Of a stretch of 64,000 nt of DNA, positions 1-7,597 are shown one piece after another. This stretch comes from Gammaproteobacteria bacterium (GTDB taxonomy: Bacteria; Pseudomonadota; Gammaproteobacteria; Burkholderiales; Nitrosomonadaceae): positions 1,426,001 to 1,490,000 of the forward strand of contig CP054180.1 of assembly GCA_015709635.1 (NCBI GenBank), in the 5' to 3' direction. The position numbers and the translations under genes were made by a program. Numbering within the stretch: the stretch's first letter is position 1; each line of letters opens with the position of its first letter. The notes under the pieces are model-generated. The model saw only the letters and a list, made by a program, of their open reading frames with translations, had not been told where the DNA came from and ran no database searches.

Positions 1-99
1 GATGGCTGCGGTATGTACCGAAGCAATGGGTATGCTCCGCATCGAATCATACGATATATTTTAATCGTGACAGTACCGCAGCAAGTAAAAATTCGATCT

Positions 100-130
100 C
101 CGGGAACCCGAAATTACCCGGAATTCCCGG
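100..130 (-). terminator. Possible hairpin terminator of the porin gene
   Basis: Seven-base arms CCGGGAA (100-106) and TTCCCGG (124-130) lie just past the porin stop codon and could form a hairpin in its transcript. There is no tight U-tract, only a T-rich stretch about ten bases further on, so this is a weak call. Confidence 0.3.
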
Positions 131-147
131 TGTACATTTTCAAGTTC

Positions 148-1893
148 TTAGAAATCGACCGTGAGCTGGGTCAGGAATGCGCTGATACTGCCATTATCCC
201 ATCCGTTCGTGCGTGCTCCGGCACCGCCTGAATAACCATTGGTGTTAGTCGTCGGCGTTCCAGCTGTATTGATATTGAGCATATGAACAACGTTCGTTTG
301 GAATTTAACGTTCGAGTGGGGATACCAATTCAGACCCATTCTGACCATATCAGCCTGACCGCCTTTGATGACGCCGGAGTTCATATCGATAAAATCGTAA
401 CCGAATGCAACCTCCCAAGCACCCCAGCCTGATCCATTCCACTGATATGGCTTTTTAGGCTTGATACGGTTTGCCGCGCCGTTACGAACATGATAAGCCT
501 TGGATTCCCCGGTCAGGAAATAACTGACAAATCCATAATAACCGGTCAAATGTTCACCGCTATAACCGGTACCGTTGATGTTGGTGCGCAAAAACTCGGT
601 TTGTGCGGAGAATGGACCATACACGAACCAGCCTTCCGCGCCGAAACGGTCATAACTGGTGATACGGCGGTGATTCGGATCGGTTAATGCGCCATTGCTT
701 AAATTTCCGGTATTCAGGATATTGGTACGATCGACGTTAGTGCCCGGGAATGCAAAAAACGACATGCCACCGCCGCCGCCATTCGATCCTTCGCCGACCA
801 TCGTGCCATCCGCGCGATATTGTGTATTGACGGCTGTGTGTCCCGCAGAGACACCGACATGCAAGAATTTTGTTTCATCTTCCATCCACGGTCTGCCGGT
901 AACGCGTCCGATACCTTCCCAGCCGGTATCACCGGAACCGTTATTACGATTCTGATTGCCGTTGGCGTTTACCGAAGTCGCTGCAGCCGACCATGCACCG
1001 ATGGGTTCCGTTTGAAAGGCCAATCCGGTTTGGAAACGCGGCACTGCATAATTGACACCGATACCGGTTTTATAGGTATTGGGGTTGTCGACAAAAGAGT
1101 TGACCGACATGTGACGTTCAATAAACGTCAGGAAGCGGTTACTGGCAGCTTCTTCCAAGCTGAATGGCTCTTTGAACGAACCGATTTTATAGGAAAGAGC
1201 GTTGGTGTGGTTCAACCGTACAAAGGCATCGGTAATTCCTGATCCGACCGTGCCATTGCCGCGGCTGAAATCGTATTCGAATTTATAGTCCCAGATCTTG
1301 AAGAAAGTACCCTCGATACCCAGACGCGCGCGGCGGATATTGGCCCCGCTATCCAATTCGTTAGGTGTATTGGCGCCGGTTGCGGGAGCTGCTTGATTGA
1401 TAAAATTGTATTGCGAAGCGGGTTGCATCCGTCCATTCAACGATACGGTGAAATTTCCATCCTTGGTTGCCCAATGCAAACCGCGATCGTCAAACGTACC
1501 ATGGATCTTTTCCACTTCTTTCACCCGCTCTTCGAGGACTGAAACTTGATTGACCAGGCGTGCCTTTTCAGCTTTTTCCGCAATTCGGTTAAGGCGTTCC
1601 GCAGATTTGTTTTTGGTTTCATCGGATTCAGTTGCTTCCTTTGCTTCCGGCGCTTCTACCGAAGCATGAGCCGAATCTGGCGTTGTTTTGGGTGGTGCAA
1701 CTTTAGCAGTATCCTTTTTTTTGGAAGGATTCTCGGCTTTTTCGAAAGTTCCCATATGAACCCGGCCCGGGCCAGGCTCCGCATAGATTTGCTTGGTGGT
1801 TGTGTCGACGTACAAATCGAGTGCGTAGGCACTGGATAGAGCGCCTAAATTGATTAAAGCTGCGGTTGCCACGGTAAGTCTGAATAATTTCAT
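148..1893 (-). CDS. Phosphate-selective porin O/P family (OprP/OprO-like) outer-membrane porin
   Basis: This encodes a trimeric-porin type outer-membrane channel for phosphate or related anions. The first 25 residues are a signal peptide ending near SSAYA. Residues about 50-130 are a charged linker and a coiled-coil segment (AERLNRIAEKAEKARL, VSVLEERVKEVEKI). From about residue 135 the protein has the OprO/P barrel pattern: DGNFTVSLNGRMQ, IRRARLGIEGTFFKIWDYKFEYDF, YKIGSFKEPFSLEE, and an aromatic C-terminus ending LTVDF, as outer-membrane beta-barrels require. Two ATGs are adjacent at 1896 and 1893; the second sits 6 bases after AAGGA and is preferred. Two PHO boxes upstream strongly support a role in phosphate starvation. 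The substrate is inferred from family and promoter, not tested. Confidence 0.9.
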   Translation of the reverse strand: MKLFRLTVATAALINLGALSSAYALDLYVDTTTKQIYAEPGPGRVHMGTFEKAENPSKKKDTAKVAPPKTTPDSAHASVEAPEAKEATESDETKNKSAERLNRIAEKAEKARLVNQVSVLEERVKEVEKIHGTFDDRGLHWATKDGNFTVSLNGRMQPASQYNFINQAAPATGANTPNELDSGANIRRARLGIEGTFFKIWDYKFEYDFSRGNGTVGSGITDAFVRLNHTNALSYKIGSFKEPFSLEEAASNRFLTFIERHMSVNSFVDNPNTYKTGIGVNYAVPRFQTGLAFQTEPIGAWSAAATSVNANGNQNRNNGSGDTGWEGIGRVTGRPWMEDETKFLHVGVSAGHTAVNTQYRADGTMVGEGSNGGGGGMSFFAFPGTNVDRTNILNTGNLSNGALTDPNHRRITSYDRFGAEGWFVYGPFSAQTEFLRTNINGTGYSGEHLTGYYGFVSYFLTGESKAYHVRNGAANRIKPKKPYQWNGSGWGAWEVAFGYDFIDMNSGVIKGGQADMVRMGLNWYPHSNVKFQTNVVHMLNINTAGTPTTNTNGYSGGAGARTNGWDNGSISAFLTQLTVDF

Positions 1894-1960
1894 CATCTGT
1901 CCTTGATCCAGGGTTGAATGAGTGAGTCATATAAGGTGGCAACCGTTATATAGAGATAAT

Positions 1961-1978
1961 GTTACAGTTTTATGACAG
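1961..1978 (-). promoter_or_regulatory. PHO box 1 (PhoB site) upstream of the porin
   Basis: On the minus strand this reads CTGTCATAAAACTGTAAC, matching the enterobacterial PHO box (two CTGTCA-type units 11 bp apart) except at two bases of the second unit. A TATATA element (1947-1952) starts 8 bases downstream, where a -10 is expected when PhoB replaces -35 recognition. Confidence 0.8.
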
Positions 1979-1988
1979 TGCTGGTTTT

Positions 1989-2006
1989 CTTGCAGCTTTA
2001 TGACAG
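1989..2006 (-). promoter_or_regulatory. PHO box 2 (PhoB site) upstream of the porin
   Basis: On the minus strand this reads CTGTCATAAAGCTGCAAG. The first unit is a perfect CTGTCATAA and the second is degenerate. It lies 28 bp upstream of box 1, in the same orientation. Confidence 0.7.
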
Positions 2007-2145
2007 AATTGATGATTCAAGCTAATGGCAATAACAAATTAACTGCTTGAAATGAAGATTGTCAGTTCTTAAAATATCAAATGCATTCAACGCAAAAAGA
2101 TTAATTACATTGCACGATGCATGATCCATTTTTCATGGATTGGCG

Positions 2146-2175
2146 GGAACTTTCAGGACGAAAGGACTTGTCTAA
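2146..2175 (+). promoter_or_regulatory. Candidate sigma-E (RpoE) type promoter of orphan amoC
   Basis: GGAACTT (2146-2152) followed by TCTAA (2171-2175) resembles the ECF sigma-E -35 and -10 elements. The spacer is 18 bases where 16-17 is usual, so the match is imperfect. The singleton amoC of N. europaea has been described as part of a sigma-E stress response, which makes this site plausible. It lies about 90 bp upstream of the amoC start. Confidence 0.5.
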
Positions 2176-2221
2176 TTTAAGTGTTTGCAGGGATCTGATT
2201 TCTTATGCTAAACACTTAATT
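2175..2221. repeat. Inverted repeat in the amoC leader
   Basis: Arms ATTTAAGTGTTT (2175-2186) and AAACACTTAATT (2210-2221) are complementary at 11 of 12 positions around a 23-base loop. The repeat begins at the candidate -10 and ends 41 bp before the amoC start. It could be an operator or a leader-RNA hairpin. Confidence 0.5.
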
Positions 2222-2262
2222 CTATTAATTAAATCGTTATTATTTAATAGGAGGGAAATAAA

Positions 2263-3069
2263 ATGGCAACAACCTATGGCACGTCAAGTGCATCAAGCGC
2301 AAGCTATGACATGTCGCTGTGGTACGACTCGAAGTACTACAAGCTGGGCATGTTAACAATGCTGTTGGTAGCGATATTCTGGATCTGGTACCAAAGGACG
2401 TTTGCATACTCACACGGAATGGACTCGATGGAACCGGAATTTGACAAAGTGTGGATGGGACTGTGGCGCGTTCACATGACCCTGATGCCTCTGTTTGCGT
2501 TAGTAACGTGGGGATGGATACTGAAGACCCGTGACACCAAGGAACAACTGGACAACCTGGACACCAAGCTGGAAATCAAACGATATTTCTACTGGATGAT
2601 GTGGCTGGGCGTATATCTGTTTGGTGTGTACTGGGGCGGCAGCTTCTTCACGGAACAAGACGCATCGTGGCACCAAGTGATCATTCGTGACACCAGCTTC
2701 ACGCCAAGTCACGTGGTGGTGTTCTACGGCTCATTCCCGATGTACATCGTGTGTGGCGTAGCGTCATACCTGTACGCGATGACCCGTCTGCCGCTGTACA
2801 GCCGCGGCACATCATTCCCGTTGGTCATGGCGATTGCCGGCCCGTTGATGATTCTGCCGAACGTAGGGTTGAACGAATGGGGACACGCATTCTGGTTCAT
2901 GGAAGAACTGTTCAGTGCGCCATTGCACTGGGGCTTTGTGATTCTGGGCTGGGCAGGCTTATTCTCGGGTGGTATAGCAGCACAAATCATCACCCGTTAC
3001 TCGAACCTGACCGACGTAACCTGGAACAACGCTAACAGAGAGATTCTGAATAACAGAATAGTACCTTGA
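2263..3069 (+). CDS. amoC: Ammonia monooxygenase subunit C (orphan copy)
   Basis: AmoC is an integral-membrane subunit of the copper enzyme ammonia monooxygenase, which oxidises ammonia to hydroxylamine. The 268-residue protein is full length for betaproteobacterial AmoC. It starts MATTYGTSSASS, has about six membrane segments, and contains family-typical stretches such as LEIKRYFYWMMWLGVY, SFFTEQDASWHQVIIRDTSF, and NVGLNEWGHAFWFMEE, with conserved D, H and H metal-ligand candidates. The start is fixed by AGGAGG (2249-2254) 8 bases upstream. There is no amoA or amoB downstream; a hairpin and an unrelated gene follow. It is therefore a singleton amoC like amoC3 of Nitrosomonas. Such copies are linked to stress recovery in N. 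europaea; the same role here is inferred. Confidence 0.97.
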   Translation: MATTYGTSSASSASYDMSLWYDSKYYKLGMLTMLLVAIFWIWYQRTFAYSHGMDSMEPEFDKVWMGLWRVHMTLMPLFALVTWGWILKTRDTKEQLDNLDTKLEIKRYFYWMMWLGVYLFGVYWGGSFFTEQDASWHQVIIRDTSFTPSHVVVFYGSFPMYIVCGVASYLYAMTRLPLYSRGTSFPLVMAIAGPLMILPNVGLNEWGHAFWFMEELFSAPLHWGFVILGWAGLFSGGIAAQIITRYSNLTDVTWNNANREILNNRIVP

Positions 3070-3097
3070 TTCTTTCTCTGTAGCGCGTCATCATCAT

Positions 3098-3128
3098 GCC
3101 TGCCGTTTGTGTTTAGCAGACGGCGGGC
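3098..3128 (+). terminator. Hairpin downstream of amoC
   Basis: GCCTGCCGTTTG (3098-3109) and CAGACGGCGGGC (3117-3128) form a 12-bp GC-rich stem with a 7-base loop, 28 bases after the amoC stop. No U-tract follows, so it may stabilise the transcript end as well as or instead of terminating it. Confidence 0.55.
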
Positions 3129-3221
3129 TGTCATAAACCTGCCGGTTCATTTTTCACCATCAAGCGGTTATTCGCGTAAGTGTTTGAATGACTTTATCGC
3201 ACATATCCGGGTTCGTTCACC

Positions 3222-3677
3222 ATGGAAGATCTCGTTGCAACCATCCAGCACTGGATACCGATCGATGTGCTGGTCGGCTTGACGGTGGTTTCGATCATCA
3301 GCTTCATTGGTTCTTTGATCGCGATCCCATGGATCCTGATTCGCCTGCCGGATGATTATTTTGATGTGCGCGTTCCACGTCATTGGATGAAGGATCATCA
3401 TCCCGTCTTGCGTATCGTCGGTCACATTATCAAAAATGTGATCGGTGTTGTGTTTCTGGTTGTTGGTTTTTTGATGCTTTTTTTGCCGGGACAGGGTTTG
3501 CTAACCATGTTGATTGGTGTTTCATTCCTGGATTTTCCTCATAAACGCAAGCTGGAAGCCAGAATTGTCGGGCAACCCGCAGTGCTTAACGCCATCAACG
3601 CGATGCGCCGTAAATTCAACAGACTGCCATTGATACTGGCGCCAAACCCAAAAGAAAGTAATTCAACTGCGAATTGA
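3222..3677 (+). CDS. Small membrane protein with PGPGW-like motif
   Basis: This 151-residue protein has two hydrophobic segments: residues about 14-42 (WIPIDVLVGLTVVSIISFIG) and 66-95, the latter ending in FLPGQGLLTMLIGVSFLDFP. The LPGQG turn followed by a basic tail (HKRKLEARI) resembles the PGPGW-type putative transmembrane protein family, whose function is unknown. A basic C-terminal tail follows. No strong Shine-Dalgarno sequence precedes the ATG. It lies between amoC and an acetyltransferase gene on the same strand but is separated from both, so no operon is evident. Confidence 0.8.
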   Translation: MEDLVATIQHWIPIDVLVGLTVVSIISFIGSLIAIPWILIRLPDDYFDVRVPRHWMKDHHPVLRIVGHIIKNVIGVVFLVVGFLMLFLPGQGLLTMLIGVSFLDFPHKRKLEARIVGQPAVLNAINAMRRKFNRLPLILAPNPKESNSTAN

Positions 3678-3964
3678 AGCTTCCTAGTTCAAAGAATCGC
3701 TTCATGCTATCGAGCCGGTGGTTTATGGTTTTGGCTGGTCTTGTTTATTTTTGCTACAGCTTGTGCTTGTTTCATTGCGGAGAGTGCGGCATGTTTTACT
3801 CAAAATTACCCGGCATCTTTGCATCCGCGTACTACAATAAGTATTTCATGCGCTTTACAGTGTGACGGCTGGAATCGGATAAAGGGATTCAATGATCGAA
3901 AGAAATAGTACCGGTAATTCGCGCCAGCAGGTGCCATCATTATCACTTTGCGCCGACCATTGAT

Positions 3965-4483
3965 ATGCGCCCCAGCATTTTGCCCGTGGCGTCGGCTGAC
4001 GCACAAATCATCGCAACATTGGCCGAGACGATCTGGCGACATCACTATGTCAACATTATTTCAGCAGCACAAATCGATTATATGTTGCAGCAGCGTTACC
4101 AGTCGGGATTGATCAGGCAGCAACTGCTGAATCCGGGTATCTGGTGGCGCAAGCTGACTTTAGATGACGCGATCATCGGTTTTTCCTGTTGTATGCACAC
4201 GCACAATCCGGGCGAGCTTAAAATAGACAAGCTCTATATTCACTACGACCATCACCGCAAAGGCTATGGTGCTCTGCTGGTTGCGGATGCGATTCAAATC
4301 CTGCGGGAGAATAATCTGCAATCGCTGATTTTGACCGTCAACAAAAATAACCGCAGCGCGATTTCGGCTTACCGGCATTATGGATTTGCCATTACAGGTG
4401 ATAGTATTGTCAACATCGGCAATGGTTTTGTCATGAATGATTATTTGATGACGCTGGAAAAATTAAACCGCACGGCGGATTGA
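3965..4483 (+). CDS. GNAT-family N-acetyltransferase
   Basis: This predicts a 172-residue acetyl-CoA-dependent N-acetyltransferase with the GNAT fold. The central beta strand and pyrophosphate-binding loop are visible as LKIDKLYIHYDHHRKGYGAL, the usual R/Q-x-x-G-x-G/A signature written here as HRKGYGA. The C-terminal region LILTVNKNNRSAISAYRHYG is the typical GNAT motif B with an Asn-x-x-Ala-x-x-x-Tyr pattern. The substrate cannot be told from sequence. The stop codon lies 3 bases before the dapF start, so the two are probably cotranscribed. Confidence 0.9.
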   Translation: MRPSILPVASADAQIIATLAETIWRHHYVNIISAAQIDYMLQQRYQSGLIRQQLLNPGIWWRKLTLDDAIIGFSCCMHTHNPGELKIDKLYIHYDHHRKGYGALLVADAIQILRENNLQSLILTVNKNNRSAISAYRHYGFAITGDSIVNIGNGFVMNDYLMTLEKLNRTAD

Positions 4484-4486
4484 TCT

Positions 4487-5314
4487 ATGAAACTGAAATT
4501 CACCAAAATGCAGGGCTTGGGTAACGATTTTGTCGTTCTGGACGGTATCCATCAAGTCATAACGCTGGATCGGCAGCAGATCCGCAAACTGGCTGATCGC
4601 CATTTCGGCATCGGGTGCGATCAGCTATTGCTGGTCGAGAAAGCTGGGGGCGATGCTGATTTCCGCTATCGCATTTTTAACGCCGATGGCGGAGAAGTCG
4701 AACAATGCGGCAACGGTGCTCGTTGTTTCGTGCGCTACGTGCACGATCATGGTTTAACGCAAAAAAATGAAATTCGTATTGAAACACTCAGCGGTGTGAT
4801 CTCGCCGAAATTGGAAAACAATGGCAATATCACCGTCAATATGGGGCGACCGATTTTCGAACCGGCACAGATTCCTTTCATCGCGGAGCAAACCGCACCA
4901 ACCTATCGACTTGAAATAACCGGTCAGCCGGTTACAATTAGCGCGCTGTCGATGGGTAACCCGCATGCAGTACGGGTGGTGCCGGACGTAGACAATGCAC
5001 CGGTCGAAACGGAAGGAGCGGTGATCGAAACGCATCCGCGTTTTCCCAAAAAAGTGAATGTCGGCTATATGCAAGTGATCGACCGCGGTCATATCAAATT
5101 GCGCGTTTTTGAGCGCGGCGCCGGTGAGACGCTGGCGTGCGGAACGGGAGCCTGTGCGGCGGTGGTTGCGGGTATTAATTTGGGATTGTTGGATCACCAA
5201 GTCAGAGTCAGCACGCGCGGCGGCGAATTGACGATACATTGGCAAGGGCACGATGAACCGGTTTGGATGACTGGTCCCGCAGTGACGGTATTTGAGGGTG
5301 AAATAACTTTGTAA
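4487..5314 (+). CDS. dapF: Diaminopimelate epimerase
   Basis: DapF interconverts LL- and meso-diaminopimelate in the cytoplasm, the last step before meso-DAP is used for peptidoglycan and lysine. The 275-residue length is normal. It begins with MKLKFTKMQGLGNDFVVLDG, has the first active-site cysteine in EQCGNGARC and the second in LACGTGACAAV, plus SMGNPHAV. This two-cysteine racemase mechanism is well established for the family. The gene starts 3 bases after the GNAT gene and is followed at 17 bases by the DUF484 gene and xerC, a common proteobacterial order. Confidence 0.98.
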   Translation: MKLKFTKMQGLGNDFVVLDGIHQVITLDRQQIRKLADRHFGIGCDQLLLVEKAGGDADFRYRIFNADGGEVEQCGNGARCFVRYVHDHGLTQKNEIRIETLSGVISPKLENNGNITVNMGRPIFEPAQIPFIAEQTAPTYRLEITGQPVTISALSMGNPHAVRVVPDVDNAPVETEGAVIETHPRFPKKVNVGYMQVIDRGHIKLRVFERGAGETLACGTGACAAVVAGINLGLLDHQVRVSTRGGELTIHWQGHDEPVWMTGPAVTVFEGEITL

Positions 5315-5331
5315 TCAACCAAGGAGTCATG

Positions 5332-6039
5332 ATGAAACCGGAAGAAGTCGCGCAATATTTACAGGAGCATCCGCAATTCTTCAATGAATATGCTGACTTA
5401 TTGGCGGATATTCAGATTTCTCATCCGCAGGACGAGAAAGTCATTTCACTGAACGAACGGCAAATCATCTCGTTAAGGGAAAGAAACCGCGCATTGCAGG
5501 ATAAGTTGCTGGAACTCATCAGTTTTGGCGAAGAAAATGATGCCATCGGAGAGAAGATGCACCGGCTGGCGATCGCACTGCTTGCCGTTTCCAACTTGGA
5601 TGAATTGTTTAATGTTTTATACTTCAGTCTCAAGGAAGATTTCGCAGTTCCATTGGTGGCGCTGCGCCTCTGGAATATGTCCAGCAGTACCGGCTCGCAT
5701 GATGAATTCACACTGATCAGCGACGACGTGCGCACCATCGCGGAAAGCCTGCCGCAACCGTATTGCGGCAATCATATCGCGGATGAAATCAAGCAATGGT
5801 TCGGAGAAGGCGCCGAGCATTTGAACTCATTCGCGATGATTCCGCTGAATACCACGCAAACCATCGGTTTGCTCGTGCTTGGCAGCCCCGATGCCGAGCG
5901 CTTTTACCCGGAAATGGGGACATTGCATTTAAAACGGCTGGGCGAACTCGTGTGTACGACGATTACCCGTTATGATCAAACAGAAACCGTCAACATGGAA
6001 GCAGCGCAAGATCATGCAACCCACGAGCAGCAAACCTGA
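5332..6039 (+). CDS. DUF484 family protein
   Basis: This 235-residue cytoplasmic protein belongs to the DUF484 family found between dapF and xerC in many proteobacteria. The N-terminus (EEVAQYLQEHPQFFNEYADL) and the following helical segment with SLNERQIISLRERNRAL are typical, and a GAF-like domain occupies about residues 85-220. Two ATGs are adjacent at 5329 and 5332; AAGGAG lies 5 bases before the second, which is preferred. The end overlaps the xerC start by 26 bases. The biochemical role is unknown. Confidence 0.93.
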   Translation: MKPEEVAQYLQEHPQFFNEYADLLADIQISHPQDEKVISLNERQIISLRERNRALQDKLLELISFGEENDAIGEKMHRLAIALLAVSNLDELFNVLYFSLKEDFAVPLVALRLWNMSSSTGSHDEFTLISDDVRTIAESLPQPYCGNHIADEIKQWFGEGAEHLNSFAMIPLNTTQTIGLLVLGSPDAERFYPEMGTLHLKRLGELVCTTITRYDQTETVNMEAAQDHATHEQQT

Positions 6040-6916
6040 GCCGCTAGCTGCTGCATTTATCCGTCATCTCACGCATGAGCGGCGCTTATCGCTGCTGACG
6101 GCCAAAAGCTACACCCGGGATATCCGTATACTGCTGCAGTTTGTTCATAAAGACGATTTAAAACAGATACAACCCTTGCATATTCGCCAACTCATGGCGC
6201 AATTGCATGGCAAAGGGCTTTCCGGCAGAAGCATAGCGCGCATGCTGTCGGCATGGCGCAGTTTTTACCATTATTTGATCCGCAGCCACAGCTATCAGCA
6301 TAATCCTTGCATTGCATTGCGGGTTCCTAAGTCGCCGCATAAGCTGCCCAATGCGCTTTCTCCTGATGTCACCGTGCAACTGCTGACGTTCTCACCTGAG
6401 CATATTTTGTCGGTGCGCGATAGCGCCATGTTTGAATTGTTCTATTCTTCCGGTTTAAGGCTATCGGAGCTGGCTCAGCTTAAGCCTGCCGATGTCCGTT
6501 TTGCCGAGGGGACCGTCAAAGTGTTGGGTAAAGGCGGAAAAGAGCGCATCGTTCCGGTTGGCAGTTTTGCCTTGCAAGCGATCAATAATTGGCTTGTACA
6601 TCGGGCGCGGATTGCCAAACCGGAAGTATCCGCGCTTTTTCTATCGCAACATGGTGATGCGATCAGCGTGCGTACTATTGCCCATCGTTTGAAAAGCAGA
6701 GCCAGGCAACAGGGGGTGAACCAAAATGTGCATCCGCATATCTTGCGGCATTCCTTTGCTTCCCATTTGCTGCAATCCAGTGGCGATTTGCGTGCCGTGC
6801 AGGAATTGCTGGGGCATGCGCATATCACGTCGACGCAAGTCTATACCCATTTGGATTTTCAGCACCTTACCAAAATTTACGATGCCGCGCACCCGCGCGC
6901 AAAAAAACGGGATTGA
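6014..6916 (+). CDS. xerC: Tyrosine recombinase XerC
   Basis: XerC, with XerD, resolves chromosome dimers at dif. The protein is 300 residues from this start. It has an N-terminal SAM-like core-binding domain (AFIRHLTHERRLSLLTAKSYTRDI) and the catalytic residues of the integrase family: Arg in SSGLRLSELAQL, Lys in LGKGGKERIVPV, HxxR in HPHILRHSFASH, His in LGHAHITSTQ, and Tyr in QVYTHLD. An upstream in-frame ATG at 5972 would add 14 atypical residues. The genomic position after dapF-DUF484 and before hslVU supports chromosomal XerC rather than a phage integrase. Confidence 0.96.
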   Translation: MQPTSSKPEPLAAAFIRHLTHERRLSLLTAKSYTRDIRILLQFVHKDDLKQIQPLHIRQLMAQLHGKGLSGRSIARMLSAWRSFYHYLIRSHSYQHNPCIALRVPKSPHKLPNALSPDVTVQLLTFSPEHILSVRDSAMFELFYSSGLRLSELAQLKPADVRFAEGTVKVLGKGGKERIVPVGSFALQAINNWLVHRARIAKPEVSALFLSQHGDAISVRTIAHRLKSRARQQGVNQNVHPHILRHSFASHLLQSSGDLRAVQELLGHAHITSTQVYTHLDFQHLTKIYDAAHPRAKKRD

Positions 6917-6947
6917 CTCCAACCGGAGTCGGTACTGTTTTATACGT

Positions 6948-6953
6948 TATAAT
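6948..6953 (+). promoter_or_regulatory. Candidate -10 element for hslVU
   Basis: A perfect TATAAT lies 29 bases before the hslV ATG. A short hairpin, GACTCC(6915-6920)-aacc-GGAGTC(6925-6930), occupies the -35 region and overlaps the xerC stop. No good -35 hexamer at 17 bp and no sigma-32-like CCCCAT element was seen. Confidence 0.4.
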
Positions 6954-6982
6954 GCGGCTTTATGACGAATTAAGCGAATTCC

Positions 6983-7504
6983 ATGACAACAATCGTTTCA
7001 GTAAGGCGCGGGCATCACGTGGCACTCGGTGGTGATGGGCAGGTGACATTAGGTGCGGTGGTCGCCAAATCCAGTGCGCGCAAAGTACGCAGACTCTATC
7101 ATGACAAAATTCTGGCCGGATTCGCCGGTGGCACTGCCGATGCTTTTACCTTGTTTGAGCGCTTTGAGGGCAAGCTGGAGGCGCATCATGGTCATATCAT
7201 GCGTGCCGCTGTCGAGCTGGCGAAGGATTGGCGCACCGACCGGATTTTGCGCAGACTCGAAGCCATGCTGGTGGTTGCCAACGAAGATGCCACGCTGATC
7301 ATCACCGGTGCCGGCGATATTATCGAACCGGAATTGGGTATCGCCGCAATAGGCAGCGGCGGCTCCTATGCGCTGGCAGCGGCGCGCGCGCTGTTGGAAA
7401 ATACCGATTTGCCGCCGCAGGATATCGTGAAAAAAGCGCTTACCATCGCGGGCGATATCTGCATTTATACCAACCAGGATCACATTATCGAAACCATCGG
7501 TTGA
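6983..7504 (+). CDS. hslV: ATP-dependent protease proteolytic subunit HslV
   Basis: HslV (ClpQ) is the threonine-protease core of the HslUV degradation complex. The protein is 173 residues and begins MTTIVSVRRG; removal of Met exposes the catalytic N-terminal Thr, which fixes this start. The family blocks ALGGDGQVTLG, KVRRLYHDKILAGFAGGTADAFTLFERFE, and AVELAKDWRTDR are all present, along with IAIGSGGSYALAAARAL and the C-terminal AGDICIYTN. The hslU gene follows 93 bases downstream, and the two are probably cotranscribed. Confidence 0.98.
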   Translation: MTTIVSVRRGHHVALGGDGQVTLGAVVAKSSARKVRRLYHDKILAGFAGGTADAFTLFERFEGKLEAHHGHIMRAAVELAKDWRTDRILRRLEAMLVVANEDATLIITGAGDIIEPELGIAAIGSGGSYALAAARALLENTDLPPQDIVKKALTIAGDICIYTNQDHIIETIG

Positions 7505-7597
7505 TGCCCGGCAATCAGTGCCATTGTTACGAGAATCCACACCTGACCGGTATTTGAGAACTCTTTTTACACCACACTTATCACAGAATTTAAAACC

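Noticed and set aside
13..231. Plus-strand 72-codon frame at the window start
   Set aside because: It overlaps the end of the porin gene on the other strand and has no ribosome site or recognisable protein pattern.
2263..3677. Possible amoCAB operon
   Set aside because: The gene after amoC is a small PGPGW-like membrane protein; no amoA or amoB pattern exists in the window.
3674..3865. 63-codon frame after the PGPGW-like gene
   Set aside because: It opens at TTG overlapping the previous stop, lacks a ribosome site and has random-looking composition.
6913..6953. TTGACT at 6913 as a -35 for the TATAAT at 6948
   Set aside because: The spacing is 29 bases, far over the 16-18 needed; TTGACT also overlaps the xerC stop.
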